The translations under genes and the position numbers were made by a program. This document shows, one piece after another, positions 1 through 7,614 of a stretch of 46,632 nt of DNA. The notes below the pieces were generated by a model. The model saw nothing but the letters and a program-made list of their open reading frames with translations. It was not told where the DNA came from and searched no databases. The DNA comes from an uncultured Chitinophagaceae bacterium (GTDB taxonomy: Bacteria > Bacteroidota > Bacteroidia > Chitinophagales > Chitinophagaceae), in the NCBI GenBank assembly GCA_903895845.1, contig CAITVK010000034.1, positions 1 to 46,632 on the forward strand, in the 5' to 3' direction. Every line of letters begins with the position of its first letter. Within the stretch, counting starts at the first letter, position 1.

Positions 1-47
1 ATCTAAGTAATCGAAAACCTAACTATTTCGGGCTTCTTTCAGCTCTT

Positions 48-270
48 AAAAGAACTTATTTGAAGCTTAAAAGAACTTATTCAAGACCTAAAAGAACTTA
101 TTCAGCGTATAAAAGAAGTTATTTAAGCCTTGAAAGAACTTATTTGAAGGGTAAAAGAACTTATTCAAGACTTAAAAGAAGTTATTCAGGCTTTGAAAGA
201 AGTTATTCAGGCTTTGAAAGAAGTTATTTAAGACCTAAAAGAAATTATTTATGCTTTGAAAGAAGCGAGT
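48..270. repeat. 21-bp tandem array A, 11 units
   Basis: The core word AAAAGAACTTATT, or variants GAAAGAAGTTATT and GAAAGAACTTATT, starts at 48, 69, 90, 111, 132, 153, 174, 195, 216, 237 and 258: eleven units with spacing of exactly 21 bp. The 8-base linker between cores varies (for example CAAGACCT, TAAGCCTT, CAGGCTTT). The fifth/sixth core bases alternate between GAACTT and GAAGTT, and AACTT and AAGTT are reverse complements. The plus frame is open with a heptad K/E-R-T/S-Y-S/L-x-x, as any 21-bp repeat allows. The array lies downstream of rluE, which runs the other way towards it. Confidence 0.95.
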
Positions 271-453
271 TTTTATCCTGTGCAGCCGCTGGAAGTCCCA
301 GTTAGTGTGGCAAGAAGCGTTGGATAACCGTAGAAATGTAGAATGGGTGACTTTTAAAACCTATGAATTGAATCGTTTTCTTTGAAGTGGTGAAGTTATG
401 GGGGGAATGAGGGAAATAAAACAATAGAAGGAAGTGATTTGTAAAATATGCTT

Positions 454-559
454 GGTTTTTGCCACAAAGACACTAAGGCTCAAACTGGCACAAAGGGAAG
501 AAGGAAGAAAAAGGAATCCTTAGTGCTTCTTTCTGTTTTTGTGTCTTTGTGGCAAAAAA
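454..559. repeat. Long inverted repeat, GCCACAAAGACAC type
   Basis: The left arm (about 454-472, GTTTTTGCCACAAAGACAC) pairs almost perfectly with the right arm (541-559). The interior also pairs in part (CACTAAGG at 471-478 with CCTTAGTG at 518-525). The same arm sequence recurs at 34992-35130 and 43710-43810. It would form a long hairpin in RNA or single-stranded DNA. No protein is encoded. Function unknown. Confidence 0.85.
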
Positions 560-587
560 ATTATTACTGATTGAACAACAACAACAA

Positions 588-620
588 ACGGTCAACAACC
601 TTTTGAAGGTTGTTGACCGT
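588..620 (-). terminator. Perfect 15-bp hairpin downstream of rluE
   Basis: The arms 588-602 and 606-620 are exact reverse complements around a 3-base loop. Read on the minus strand, as the rluE transcript would be, the hairpin is followed by TTTGTTGTTGTTGTT, which is T-rich but not a pure T run. It sits 53 bases after the rluE stop. An intrinsic terminator is the likely role. Confidence 0.6.
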
Positions 621-672
621 AGCGGAACTCACATAAATAAATAATCAAAACTAATATGCTTTAACCCACTTA

Positions 673-1254
673 TTACCCAAACAACATCTTATACAGCTCT
701 TTTTGCTCCATAGCCACCATTTCGCCAGGCTGTAAATGGTCGATGGTTAGTTTTTCAATCCGGTATCTGATCAAGCGCAAAGTGGGAAAACCAACGGCGG
801 CTGTCATCCGTCTTACTTGTCTGTTTTTACCCTCTTTCAACTGTAGGTGAAACCAAGGAGCAGGTATTTCTTTTCTGAAACGAATAGGCGGATTTCTTTC
901 TGGAACGATGGGCGGCGCTTCAAAAAGACTGGCTTTGCATGGTTTCGTACGGTATTGTTTTCCATCTATATTGATGGATACCCCCTTTTGCAATTGTTCG
1001 ATAGCTTCTTTGGTAATAGCCCCATCTACCTGCACCCAATATTCCCGCTCGTGGGCAAACAACGGATTCAACAAGCGATTATTTAGTTGTTTATCATTGG
1101 TCAAAATCAATAATCCCTCACTATCATAATCCAATCGCCCAACGGGATAAACATCTTTGGGTACGTCAAAGTAATCGGCAAGGGTTTGTTTGCCCTCCAC
1201 CGCAGAAAACTGCGACAGAACCAAGTAGGGTTTGTAGATGATGTAGTAAAGCAT
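673..1254 (-). CDS. rluE: 23S rRNA pseudouridine synthase, RluE type
   Basis: This 193-aa cytoplasmic enzyme should convert a uridine of 23S rRNA to pseudouridine (U2457 in E. coli for RluE). The catalytic motif V-G-R-L-D-Y-D-S-E-G-L-L-I-L-T sits near residues 38-52, with the Asp of RLD as nucleophile. The C-terminal half shows family signatures: R-N-P-P-I-R, E-G-K-N-R-Q-V-R-R-M-T-A-A-V-G and T-L-R-L-I-R. There is no N-terminal S4 domain, as expected for RluE and unlike RsuA or RluB. The ATG at 1254 abuts an inverted repeat that starts at once upstream, so the 5' leader is made of repeat DNA. A hairpin lies downstream at 588-620. Confidence 0.88.
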   Translation of the reverse strand: MLYYIIYKPYLVLSQFSAVEGKQTLADYFDVPKDVYPVGRLDYDSEGLLILTNDKQLNNRLLNPLFAHEREYWVQVDGAITKEAIEQLQKGVSINIDGKQYRTKPCKASLFEAPPIVPERNPPIRFRKEIPAPWFHLQLKEGKNRQVRRMTAAVGFPTLRLIRYRIEKLTIDHLQPGEMVAMEQKELYKMLFG

Positions 1255-1255
1255 T

Positions 1256-1335
1256 AGTTATGAATTATGAGTGATCAGTTATGAGTTAAGAAATGAATTG
1301 TGAAGTTCATAACTCATACTTCATCACTTATTACT
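1256..1335. repeat. Inverted repeat of TTATGAGTTATGA type
   Basis: The left arm (about 1256-1295) is built from TTATGAATTATGAG and CAGTTATGAGTT words. The right arm (about 1304-1335) carries the complementary TTCATAACTCATACTTCATCACTTATTACTAAC. Pairing is imperfect but extensive. The arm touches the rluE start codon. Related arms occur at 40394-40513 and, more distantly, at 37826-37917. Confidence 0.7.
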
Positions 1336-1340
1336 AACGA

Positions 1341-1365
1341 AACAGCCTCCACGTGGGAGGCTGTT
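1341..1365 (-). terminator. Hairpin between sod and rluE
   Basis: AACAGCCTCC (1341-1350) pairs with GGAGGCTGTT (1356-1365) around a 5-base loop. On the minus strand it is followed by TCGTTAGT, only weakly T-rich. It would end the sod transcript before rluE. Strong stem, weak tail. Confidence 0.5.
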
Positions 1366-1503
1366 CCTTATATATGTAGAGTTACTATTGGGGAATAGAT
1401 GCTATTCCCACTGCAATATTAGGTTGTGATGGTATATGGCTGCGTAGTTTTTTATGCACAAATCTTTGCCAACATAAAACTTACAACTTAATACCTACAA
1501 CTA

Positions 1504-2256
1504 CTAAATGGTTTCCTCAAAGCGTTTGGTTACCACGTCCCAGTTGACTACACTCCACCAAGCTGTGATATAATCCGGGCGTTTGTTTTGATACCTCAGG
1601 TAATAAGCATGTTCCCACACATCCAATCCCAACAGCGGCGTACCCTTCAGTTCGCTTACATCCATCAAAGGATTGTCTTGGTTTGGCGTAGAACCTATTA
1701 CCAGTTTTTTGTCGCTACTAACAACCAACCAGGCCCAACCACTTCCAAAACGGGTTTTACCAGCGTCGGCAAACTTTGTTTTGAAAGCATCGAAAGAACC
1801 AAAGTCCTTTTCTATCTGCGCCAACAACTTACCTTCTGGTTTCAAAGAAGACTTAGGCGTCATACTTTGCCAAAAGAATTCATGGTTAAAATGACCACCG
1901 CCATTGTTACGCAACTTGGGTGAATACTTAGAAATCTTGCCTAGTAAACTTTCTAATGAAACAGAGCTGATATCCACCTTTTCTGCAACTACCGCTTCAT
2001 TCAAATTCTTTGCATAAGCAGCAGCGTGCTTGGTATGATGAATTTCCATCGTCATTGCATCAATAGCAACTTCCAGATCTTTGTATCCATAGGGCAATGG
2101 CTGCTGCGAATAAGGAATGTTCTTAACTAAATAACTACTTTTTTCATTGGTAATCTTTGCCAATGCAGGTATAACTGTTGCAGATAGAGCAACAGCTGCG
2201 GTTGTTTTTGCAGCGTCAGCAATAAAAGTTCTGCGACTTGTGTTCTTAGTTGACAT
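1504..2256 (-). CDS. Tat-exported Fe/Mn superoxide dismutase
   Basis: This 250-aa enzyme dismutates superoxide to oxygen and hydrogen peroxide. The first 33 residues form a Tat signal: S-R-R-T-F-I near residues 7-12, then an alanine-rich hydrophobic stretch ending in P-A-L-A. This predicts a periplasmic enzyme, unlike the usual cytoplasmic SodB/SodA. Metal ligands are visible: His73 in E-I-H-H-T-K-H, His in F-N-H-E-F-F-W-Q, and Asp plus His in L-D-V-W-E-H-A-Y-Y-L. The motif G-S-G-W-A-W-L is also present. Sequence alone does not settle Fe versus Mn. The start codon lies 5 bases after the stop of the upstream permease gene on the same strand, so the two are probably co-transcribed. Confidence 0.9.
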   Translation of the reverse strand: MSTKNTSRRTFIADAAKTTAAVALSATVIPALAKITNEKSSYLVKNIPYSQQPLPYGYKDLEVAIDAMTMEIHHTKHAAAYAKNLNEAVVAEKVDISSVSLESLLGKISKYSPKLRNNGGGHFNHEFFWQSMTPKSSLKPEGKLLAQIEKDFGSFDAFKTKFADAGKTRFGSGWAWLVVSSDKKLVIGSTPNQDNPLMDVSELKGTPLLGLDVWEHAYYLRYQNKRPDYITAWWSVVNWDVVTKRFEETI

Positions 2257-2261
2257 TTTAT

Positions 2262-3707
2262 TTATTTTAAAGATGATTTAGAAAAGCGAAAGTTACCTAT
2301 AAATCTTTTTATCGTACTAAAAATTCGGTAATAAGCCTCCGAATTAAATAATTGCGAGTCGTGCATGGCCTTATACGTCAAGAAAATACCCACCGGAATC
2401 AGCACCATTGTCGATAGCCACATCCCTTCAAAAACAGTGAGTACCGCTTCGTGGGCAAGACGTTCACCAAAAGTATTCAGCAGATGGAAGACCACAAAAA
2501 AAGCAATGGCAAAAACCAATGGCGCGCCCAAACCGCCTTTCCGGATGATGGCACCAAGCGGTGCACCAATCAAAAACAATACAAAACAAGCAACCGACAG
2601 CGTAAATTTCCGATGCCATTCTATCTTATGCGAACTCAAGGTTTTCTCCTGTCTTTTATAGTCATCCTGAATTATTGTAATAGAGGTTTTTGCACTATTT
2701 ACCTGGTTAAGGCTTCTCTCATACACAATCTGTCGTATCGAATCTGGTATTTCTGCCGCAAAAGATTTAGCCTTAATGGGCATTGGTTTTGTTTTTACCC
2801 AACCCGTGTCGGCATATTTAGTAAACTGAAAGGAAGGACTCATCTCCAAAGAAACCCGCTTGGCAAAAAAGCTGTCGTTCTTGTGCAACGAATCAATCAT
2901 CATATTCAACTGCCTGATACTAAGCATCTTTGGGTCATACTTAAAGGCGCTGTCCTGGGTGTTGTTTAGTCCAAAACTCTTCAGGTCAAATACCTTTTTA
3001 TACTGCTTAAATCCATTCCGGACAAACTCAGTATTCGCATTCATGCGCATCCCTTTTTCGGTATAACGCACCCCATCATTCATAATAAATTCCAAAAACT
3101 GTTTGTCGGGCGTTACCCGCATCACCCCGTCTTTGGCAATCAATAAGTTATCTTGCAGGTTATAGTTCCGTTCGTAAATAACAATATCATGAATGGTGCT
3201 GTCATCCTTATCCTTCTTACCCAATTTAATCACATAGCCTTCAATCTTATCATAAAATACCCCTTCTTTGATGTCGAAAGAAGGCTTTGATACGATGATA
3301 TTATACTTGATGGTCGCCAGTTTAAGCTGTGCCACCGGAATGATGTTGTTGGAAAACAGAAAGGCGATGCCACTAATAAAAAGCGTGACAATCAGCAATG
3401 GTCGCATGAAACGCAACAATGAAATGCCCGCCGATTTGATGGCTACTATCTCAAAGGTTTCTCCCAGATTTCCAAACGTCATGATGGAAGAAAGCAGTAA
3501 GGCAATGGGTAATGCCAATGGAATTACGTTGGCGGCCACATAAACAATCAATTGGAGGATGGTTAAAACATCGAGTCCTTTTCCTACTAAGTCATCAATA
3601 TATAACCAAAAAAACTGCATCACCAGTATAAACATGGCGATGAGGAAGGTGGCGATGAATGGCCCAATGAAGGATTTTATGATTAATATGTCTAATTTTT
3701 TTATCAC
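2262..3707 (-). CDS. LptF/LptG (YjgP/YjgQ) family permease
   Basis: The 481-aa inner membrane protein is a likely permease subunit of the Lpt ABC machine that lifts lipopolysaccharide from the inner membrane. The N-terminal third has membrane segments near residues 15-35, 55-75 and 100-120, with the coupling-helix-like stretch around M-T-F-G-N-L-G-E-T-F-E near residues 75-86. A large soluble periplasmic domain follows (about 125-360), then three more hydrophobic segments near 370-390, 395-415 and 425-445. This six-helix pattern split by a β-rich domain is typical of YjgP/YjgQ proteins. Whether it is the F or the G paralogue cannot be told. A TAnnTTTG element lies 41 bases upstream. The superoxide dismutase gene follows almost directly. 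Confidence 0.85.
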   Translation of the reverse strand: MIKKLDILIIKSFIGPFIATFLIAMFILVMQFFWLYIDDLVGKGLDVLTILQLIVYVAANVIPLALPIALLLSSIMTFGNLGETFEIVAIKSAGISLLRFMRPLLIVTLFISGIAFLFSNNIIPVAQLKLATIKYNIIVSKPSFDIKEGVFYDKIEGYVIKLGKKDKDDSTIHDIVIYERNYNLQDNLLIAKDGVMRVTPDKQFLEFIMNDGVRYTEKGMRMNANTEFVRNGFKQYKKVFDLKSFGLNNTQDSAFKYDPKMLSIRQLNMMIDSLHKNDSFFAKRVSLEMSPSFQFTKYADTGWVKTKPMPIKAKSFAAEIPDSIRQIVYERSLNQVNSAKTSITIIQDDYKRQEKTLSSHKIEWHRKFTLSVACFVLFLIGAPLGAIIRKGGLGAPLVFAIAFFVVFHLLNTFGERLAHEAVLTVFEGMWLSTMVLIPVGIFLTYKAMHDSQLFNSEAYYRIFSTIKRFIGNFRFSKSSLK

Positions 3708-3747
3708 CTGATGCTATTACAACTACTATTTATGAAAATGAATGCTC

Positions 3748-3755
3748 CAAAAGTA
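3748..3755 (-). promoter_or_regulatory. Candidate -7 element for the Lpt permease
   Basis: On the minus strand this reads TACTTTTG, matching the Bacteroidota -7 consensus TAnnTTTG, and lies 41 bases before the ATG at 3707. I see no TTG at the usual -33 distance, so support is partial. Confidence 0.35.
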
Positions 3756-3826
3756 AAGGATTAGTGAAATGAATGGGATTTGAGTTTGAAGAGAGGGATA
3801 ATTTACCATCCCAGAATGATTAAAGG

Positions 3827-3973
3827 TTTACCCGCAGTCTTAGAGGGTACACCCAGAAGGATTAATTGTCTACCCGCAAACAATTTGGGTGTACCCAGAA
3901 CCCTTGCGGGTGTACCCGGAAAGACTAACTGTCTACCCGGAAGCACTGATTGTCTACCCTGAGAAGAATCGGG
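3827..3973. repeat. 21-bp tandem array B, 7 units
   Basis: The word TNTACCC (TTTACCC, TACACCC, TCTACCC or TGTACCC) starts at 3827, 3848, 3869, 3890, 3911, 3932 and 3953: spacing exactly 21 bp. A looser unit lies at 3802. The rest of each unit varies, with recurring GGAAG and ATTGTC pieces. GGGTACACCC (3845-3854) and GGGTGTACCC (3887-3896, 3908-3917) are reverse complements, so the array contains its core in both orientations. It sits between two divergent promoters candidates. Confidence 0.93.
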
Positions 3974-4080
3974 ACAGATTGAAATGTTCTGAAAGCTCAT
4001 AGTATATGATATTTAATTACGGAAATACCTCAATTAAGAAGGATAAATTTTCAATGTACGCACAGAATATGGTAGAATAG

Positions 4081-4088
4081 TATATTTG
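4081..4088 (+). promoter_or_regulatory. Candidate -7 element for fabG
   Basis: TATATTTG matches TAnnTTTG and lies 23 bases before the fabG ATG at 4112. No clear TTG at -33 is seen. Confidence 0.4.
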
Positions 4089-4111
4089 ACCCGTCTTAAT
4101 TAGTACTTTTT

Positions 4112-4867
4112 ATGAAATTATTAGAAAACAAAGTTGCCATCGTTACTGGTGCAGCACGCGGAATAGGAGAAGCAATTGCATTGAAACTGGCAGTACAAGG
4201 AGCTTCTATAGCATTTACTTATGTGAGTGATAGTAGTGCAGAAAAAGCGGCTGCTTTGGAAGCAAAATTGCAAGAACTAGGCGTAAAAGCAAAGGCTTAC
4301 AAGAGCAATGCAGCCGATTTTGCACAAGCAGAAACCTTTGTGAATGATGTGTTGAAGGAGTTTGGCACCATTGATATTTGTGTGAATAATGCAGGTATCA
4401 GCAAAGATAATTTGTTGCTTCGCATGACCGAACAACAATGGGATGAAGTGATTGATATCAACCTGAAGAGTGTTTTTAACATTACCAAACAAGTAATTAA
4501 GCCGATGATGAAGGCAAAATCGGGAAGCATCATCAACATGAGTTCTATCATTGGTATCAGAGGTAATGCAGGTCAGAGCAGTTATGCTGCCAGTAAAGCT
4601 GGTATTATTGGTTTTACAAAATCTATTGCAGCCGAGCTTGGCAGCCGTAATGTACGTTGCAATGCCATTGCCCCAGGATTTGTAGAAACAGATATGACCC
4701 ATTATTTGCAAGACGGACCGGGTGCAGCAGAGTTTTTGAAGAAGATTCCTTTGGGACGTTTTGGTAAAAGTGAAGAGATTGCAAATACTACTTTGTTCTT
4801 GGCCAGCGATTTGAGCAGCTACATAACAGGACAAGTAATAAGTGCTTGTGGTGGTTTGAATATTTAA
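4112..4867 (+). CDS. fabG: 3-oxoacyl-[ACP] reductase FabG
   Basis: This 251-aa classical short-chain dehydrogenase should reduce 3-oxoacyl-ACP with NADPH in type II fatty-acid synthesis. The Rossmann glycine motif T-G-A-A-R-G-I-G is at about residues 12-19, N-N-A-G-I near 90-94, and the catalytic Ser (M-S-S-I-I-G), Tyr and Lys (Y-A-A-S-K-A-G) near 140-162. The tail I-S-A-C-G-G-L-N-I resembles the FabG ending (V-D-G-G), with A-C replacing V-D. Length and spacing fit FabG closely. It is transcribed alone, towards lpxA, with a strong bidirectional hairpin between the two. Another SDR of this class could be confused with it, but the local match to FabG is good. Confidence 0.88.
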   Translation: MKLLENKVAIVTGAARGIGEAIALKLAVQGASIAFTYVSDSSAEKAAALEAKLQELGVKAKAYKSNAADFAQAETFVNDVLKEFGTIDICVNNAGISKDNLLLRMTEQQWDEVIDINLKSVFNITKQVIKPMMKAKSGSIINMSSIIGIRGNAGQSSYAASKAGIIGFTKSIAAELGSRNVRCNAIAPGFVETDMTHYLQDGPGAAEFLKKIPLGRFGKSEEIANTTLFLASDLSSYITGQVISACGGLNI

Positions 4868-4891
4868 GAACGAGCAGAAAATATGTTCAAT

Positions 4892-4925
4892 AAAAAAGCT
4901 TCATCGATACCGATGAAGCTTTTTT
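4892..4925. terminator. Bidirectional terminator between fabG and lpxA
   Basis: AAAAAAGCTTCATCG (4892-4906) pairs perfectly with CGATGAAGCTTTTTT (4911-4925) around ATAC. The A and T tracts give a U run in either direction, serving fabG on plus and lpxA on minus. Confidence 0.92.
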
Positions 4926-4947
4926 GTTTTATGATGAATGTGATTAT

Positions 4948-5745
4948 TTATTCGTCACCAGCACCGTTTTTGCTGAATTTCTTGATTATACCCCTGCCAC
5001 TATCTCTGATGAAAGCTATTATTTCATCTCGTTCATCTGTAGCAGTCAACTCTTCTTCAATAAAGTCAATCGCTTGAGAAGTATTTAAGCCACGGCTATA
5101 AATAACACGATAGATATCTAAAATCTGGTTGATCTGGTTTAAGGTAAATCCTCTTCTTTTAAGTCCTACGCTGTTAACACCTCCGTAACTCAAAGGATTC
5201 CGAACCGCTTTTATGTAAGGAGGAACATCTTTGCTCACCAAACTACCCCCAGCGATGAACGCGTGTTGACCAATATGAACAAACTGATGCACAGCACTTA
5301 CGCCTGCAATTACCGCCCAATCGCCTATCACTACGTGACCAGCCAATTGTACACTATTACTAAGGATACAGTTATTGCCAATTACGCAATCGTGTGCAAC
5401 GTGGCAATAAGCCATGATTAAGCAATTTTTACCTACTTTGGTTTTGCCCCTGTCGATAGTACCCCTATTGATGGTTACAAACTCGCGAATAGTAGTGTTA
5501 TCGCCAATTTCAACTGTAGTATTCTCACCATTAAATTTTAAGTCCTGCGGCATCGCTCCAAGAACAGCACCTGGGAAGATGCGGCAATTTTTTCCTATCC
5601 GAGTCCCCTCCATGATGGTAACATTACTGCCAATCCAGGTTCCTTCACCTATGGTTACATCACCATGTATTACGGTAAAAGGATCTATTTTAACGTTTGA
5701 TGCTACTTTAGCATTGGGGTCTATGTAAGTGTATGGATGTGTCAT
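4948..5745 (-). CDS. lpxA: UDP-N-acetylglucosamine acyltransferase LpxA
   Basis: This 265-aa cytoplasmic trimeric enzyme transfers a 3-hydroxyacyl chain from ACP to UDP-GlcNAc, the first step of lipid A synthesis. Left-handed β-helix hexapeptides ([IV]-G-x-x-x-x) run through the first 190 residues. The catalytic histidine is in C-H-V-A-H-D-C-V-I-G. The C-terminal α-helical part (L-K-R-R-G-F-T...I-N-Q-I) is typical. The frame is open 13 codons further upstream to 5784, but M-T-H-P-Y-T-Y-I-D-P at 5745 aligns with the usual LpxA N-terminus, so that start is chosen. lpxC-fabZ ends 117 bases upstream on the same strand, which supports a shared lipid A operon. Confidence 0.92.
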   Translation of the reverse strand: MTHPYTYIDPNAKVASNVKIDPFTVIHGDVTIGEGTWIGSNVTIMEGTRIGKNCRIFPGAVLGAMPQDLKFNGENTTVEIGDNTTIREFVTINRGTIDRGKTKVGKNCLIMAYCHVAHDCVIGNNCILSNSVQLAGHVVIGDWAVIAGVSAVHQFVHIGQHAFIAGGSLVSKDVPPYIKAVRNPLSYGGVNSVGLKRRGFTLNQINQILDIYRVIYSRGLNTSQAIDFIEEELTATDERDEIIAFIRDSGRGIIKKFSKNGAGDE

Positions 5746-5862
5746 CCGACTATTTATGGGTTTTGTGGCCAACAATCTTTGCATATAAAGACCACATTAA
5801 TAAAAAAGATGCCAAATTTTAAAATAAAGCGGATTCAAGTAAAAATATTCTTTCCTTTTATT

Positions 5863-7269
5863 TTAAGCCCGCTTAACGATCTGAGCTACTAAATCTGCTT
5901 CGGTTGTAACTTTTCCGTTTACATAAACGGTTCCATGCATACTACAAATGCCCCTTCGGATAGGCTCCAGTAACTCCATTTTCAAAATCATTGTATCCCC
6001 AGGAATAACTTTCTGTTTGAATTTGCAGTTATCAATTTTCAAGAAATAAGTATCAAACTGTCCTTCAGGCATCAAATTAATACAAAGGATACCTCCAGTT
6101 TGCGCTAGTGCTTCAATCTGCAAAACGCCCGGCATAACGGGGTTATTAGGAAAATGTCCCTGAAAGAACCACTCATTAAAAGTGACATTCTTGATACCGA
6201 TAATATGTTTATCAGAAAGTTCCGTTACCTTATCTACCAACAGAAAAGGAAATCTGTGTGGTAATGTTTTTTCAATTTTTTCATGATTGAAAATGGGTGG
6301 CAAAGTGGGGTCGTACACTGGAACATCCTTTACGTGCTTATTCTTCTTGATGTATTGCTTAATTTTCTTTGCAAAAGCAACATTTGTACTATGCCCAGGG
6401 CGGTTTGCAATAATCCTTCCTTTAATAGGATACCCGATCAAAGCCAAATCACCAATTACATCCAATAGTTTGTGCCTAGCAGGCTCGTTAGGAAATCGAA
6501 GCTCCAAATTATTCAGATAACCCTCTGTTTTTACTTCAATTTTTTCTCTATTGAATACTTTTGCCAGACGAGTCATTTCAGCATCAGAAATTTGTTTGTC
6601 AACAACTACGATTGCATTATTGATGTCGCCGCCTTTAATTAAATCATGTTCGAGAAGCGCTTCCAACTCATGCAAAAAACAAAAAGTTCTACAGGGAGCA
6701 ACTTCTTCTTTAAAATCCGACATCCTTCTCAAACCAGCATGTTGGGTTCCTAAAACCGGGCTATTGAAATCTATTAAAGTAGTCAATTGATATTCAAGCG
6801 AGGGTAAAGCAACCATTTCAACACGCTTAGATTCATCATAAAGAAATATGTTTTCATCTATGCTATACCAAGCTTTTGCAGCTTCTTGTTCGGTTACTCC
6901 TACTTTTTCTATTAACTCTACAAATGGCTGGGAGCTTCCATCCATTATTGGTATTTCTGGGCCGTTTAATTCTATTAAAACATTATCTACACCCATTCCT
7001 ACCAGAGCAGCAAGCACATGCTCCACAGTACTTATCTTAACGTCACCCAATTGCAGTGTTGTTCCACGACTAGTGTCTGTAACTAAATCACAATCTGCTT
7101 TGATAAGAGGCTTATTGGGCAAGTCAATTCGTTGAAATTGAAAGCCAAAACCAGGGTTTGCTGGCTTCAAAGTCATGTCTACCAATATCCCAGTATGCAG
7201 CCCTGTACCAGAAATATTTATCAGGTTACCAAGGGTATGTTGCTTGTCTGGGTTGAAGTTTATATCCAT
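5863..7269 (-). CDS. lpxC/fabZ: Bifunctional LpxC-FabZ fusion
   Basis: This 468-aa protein joins UDP-3-O-acyl-GlcNAc deacetylase (LpxC, about residues 10-305), the committed zinc-dependent step of lipid A synthesis, to 3-hydroxyacyl-ACP dehydratase (FabZ, about 320-465). LpxC motifs: G-T-G-L-H-T-G, T-V-E-H-V-L-A-A-L with a zinc His, P-I-M-D-G-S-S, and H-K-L-L-D-V-I-G-D-L with further zinc ligands. FabZ motifs: L-P-H-R-F-P-F-L-L-V-D and the catalytic helix F-Q-G-H-F-P-N-N-P-V-M-P-G-V with its His, then E-A-L-A-Q. The fusion is standard in Bacteroidota. The frame extends to 7416, but the extra 49 residues are basic and hydrophobic with no LpxC match. M-D-I-N-F at 7269 gives the normal length. 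Confidence 0.94.
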   Translation of the reverse strand: MDINFNPDKQHTLGNLINISGTGLHTGILVDMTLKPANPGFGFQFQRIDLPNKPLIKADCDLVTDTSRGTTLQLGDVKISTVEHVLAALVGMGVDNVLIELNGPEIPIMDGSSQPFVELIEKVGVTEQEAAKAWYSIDENIFLYDESKRVEMVALPSLEYQLTTLIDFNSPVLGTQHAGLRRMSDFKEEVAPCRTFCFLHELEALLEHDLIKGGDINNAIVVVDKQISDAEMTRLAKVFNREKIEVKTEGYLNNLELRFPNEPARHKLLDVIGDLALIGYPIKGRIIANRPGHSTNVAFAKKIKQYIKKNKHVKDVPVYDPTLPPIFNHEKIEKTLPHRFPFLLVDKVTELSDKHIIGIKNVTFNEWFFQGHFPNNPVMPGVLQIEALAQTGGILCINLMPEGQFDTYFLKIDNCKFKQKVIPGDTMILKMELLEPIRRGICSMHGTVYVNGKVTTEADLVAQIVKRA

Positions 7270-7507
7270 TCCGTTTATTTTACAAAGCGGCAAAAATAAG
7301 TGTTGGATTAAGCTTTTGAATAAATGTTTTTGTAAAGTCCCCGTTTTAGTTAAGACCTTCTTATCCATTTTAGCCTGTTTTATGTTAAAAATGATAATTA
7401 AAAGGTGCTTGTCCAATTAGAATTTTAAAGTTACTATTTGTGCTTAAATAGTGACATCTGACTCTATTTAATGTTTTTTTAAGCATTTTTATCAAAAAAA
7501 ACAGCAA

Positions 7508-7542
7508 TTTGTAACGCTAAGTCGTATTATTCGATACATTTG
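7508..7542 (+). promoter_or_regulatory. Bacteroidota-type promoter for the 7615 outer membrane protein gene
   Basis: TTTG at 7508-7511 and TACATTTG at 7535-7542 match the -33 and -7 elements with a 23-base spacer, at the long end of the accepted range. The predicted 5' leader is about 65 bases. Confidence 0.5.
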
Positions 7543-7614
7543 AATCCTTAAATCTGTTATTTTCTTTTACATCATCTTAAGAAAAACTTTTTTATAACCC
7601 TGTATATTTAATTT

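Larger units (their letters stand above)
1..672. other. Non-coding, repeat-rich region at the window edge
   Basis: No convincing gene lies here. The stretch holds a 21-bp tandem array (48-270), an inverted repeat (454-559) and a perfect hairpin (588-620). An 81-codon open frame at 60-305 is made by the array and is not called. Just after the array, the frame ending at a stop near 385 reads like the last 25 or so residues of a protein (W-Q-E-A-L-D-N...N-R-F-L). It has no start and may be a gene remnant or chance. Confidence 0.6.
3708..4111. other. Divergent intergenic region
   Basis: This 404-bp gap lies between the divergently transcribed permease and fabG genes. It contains a minus-strand promoter candidate (3748-3755), 21-bp array B (3827-3973) and a plus-strand promoter candidate (4081-4088). 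Open frames of 60-65 codons here (3780-3962 plus, 3803-4000 minus) follow the repeat and are not called. Confidence 0.7.

Noticed and set aside
48-270. CRISPR-like array
   Set aside because: Units are 21 bp with a drifting linker of 8 bases and no distinct spacers; no cas genes are nearby. The same holds for arrays B to F.
60-305. 81-aa protein with K-R-T-Y repeats, and similar frames at 3780-3962, 3803-4000, 14099-14377 and 20075-20299
   Set aside because: They coincide with the 21-bp arrays, where an open frame with a heptad repeat is expected, and have no signal, domain or ribosome site.
310-385. Possible C-terminal coding fragment W-Q-E-A-L-D-N
   Set aside because: Only about 25 codons, no start, no recognised family, preceded by repeat DNA. 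Mentioned under the region but not called as a gene.
7270-7416. 49-residue N-terminal extension of LpxC-FabZ
   Set aside because: No LpxC similarity and family length fits the ATG at 7269.
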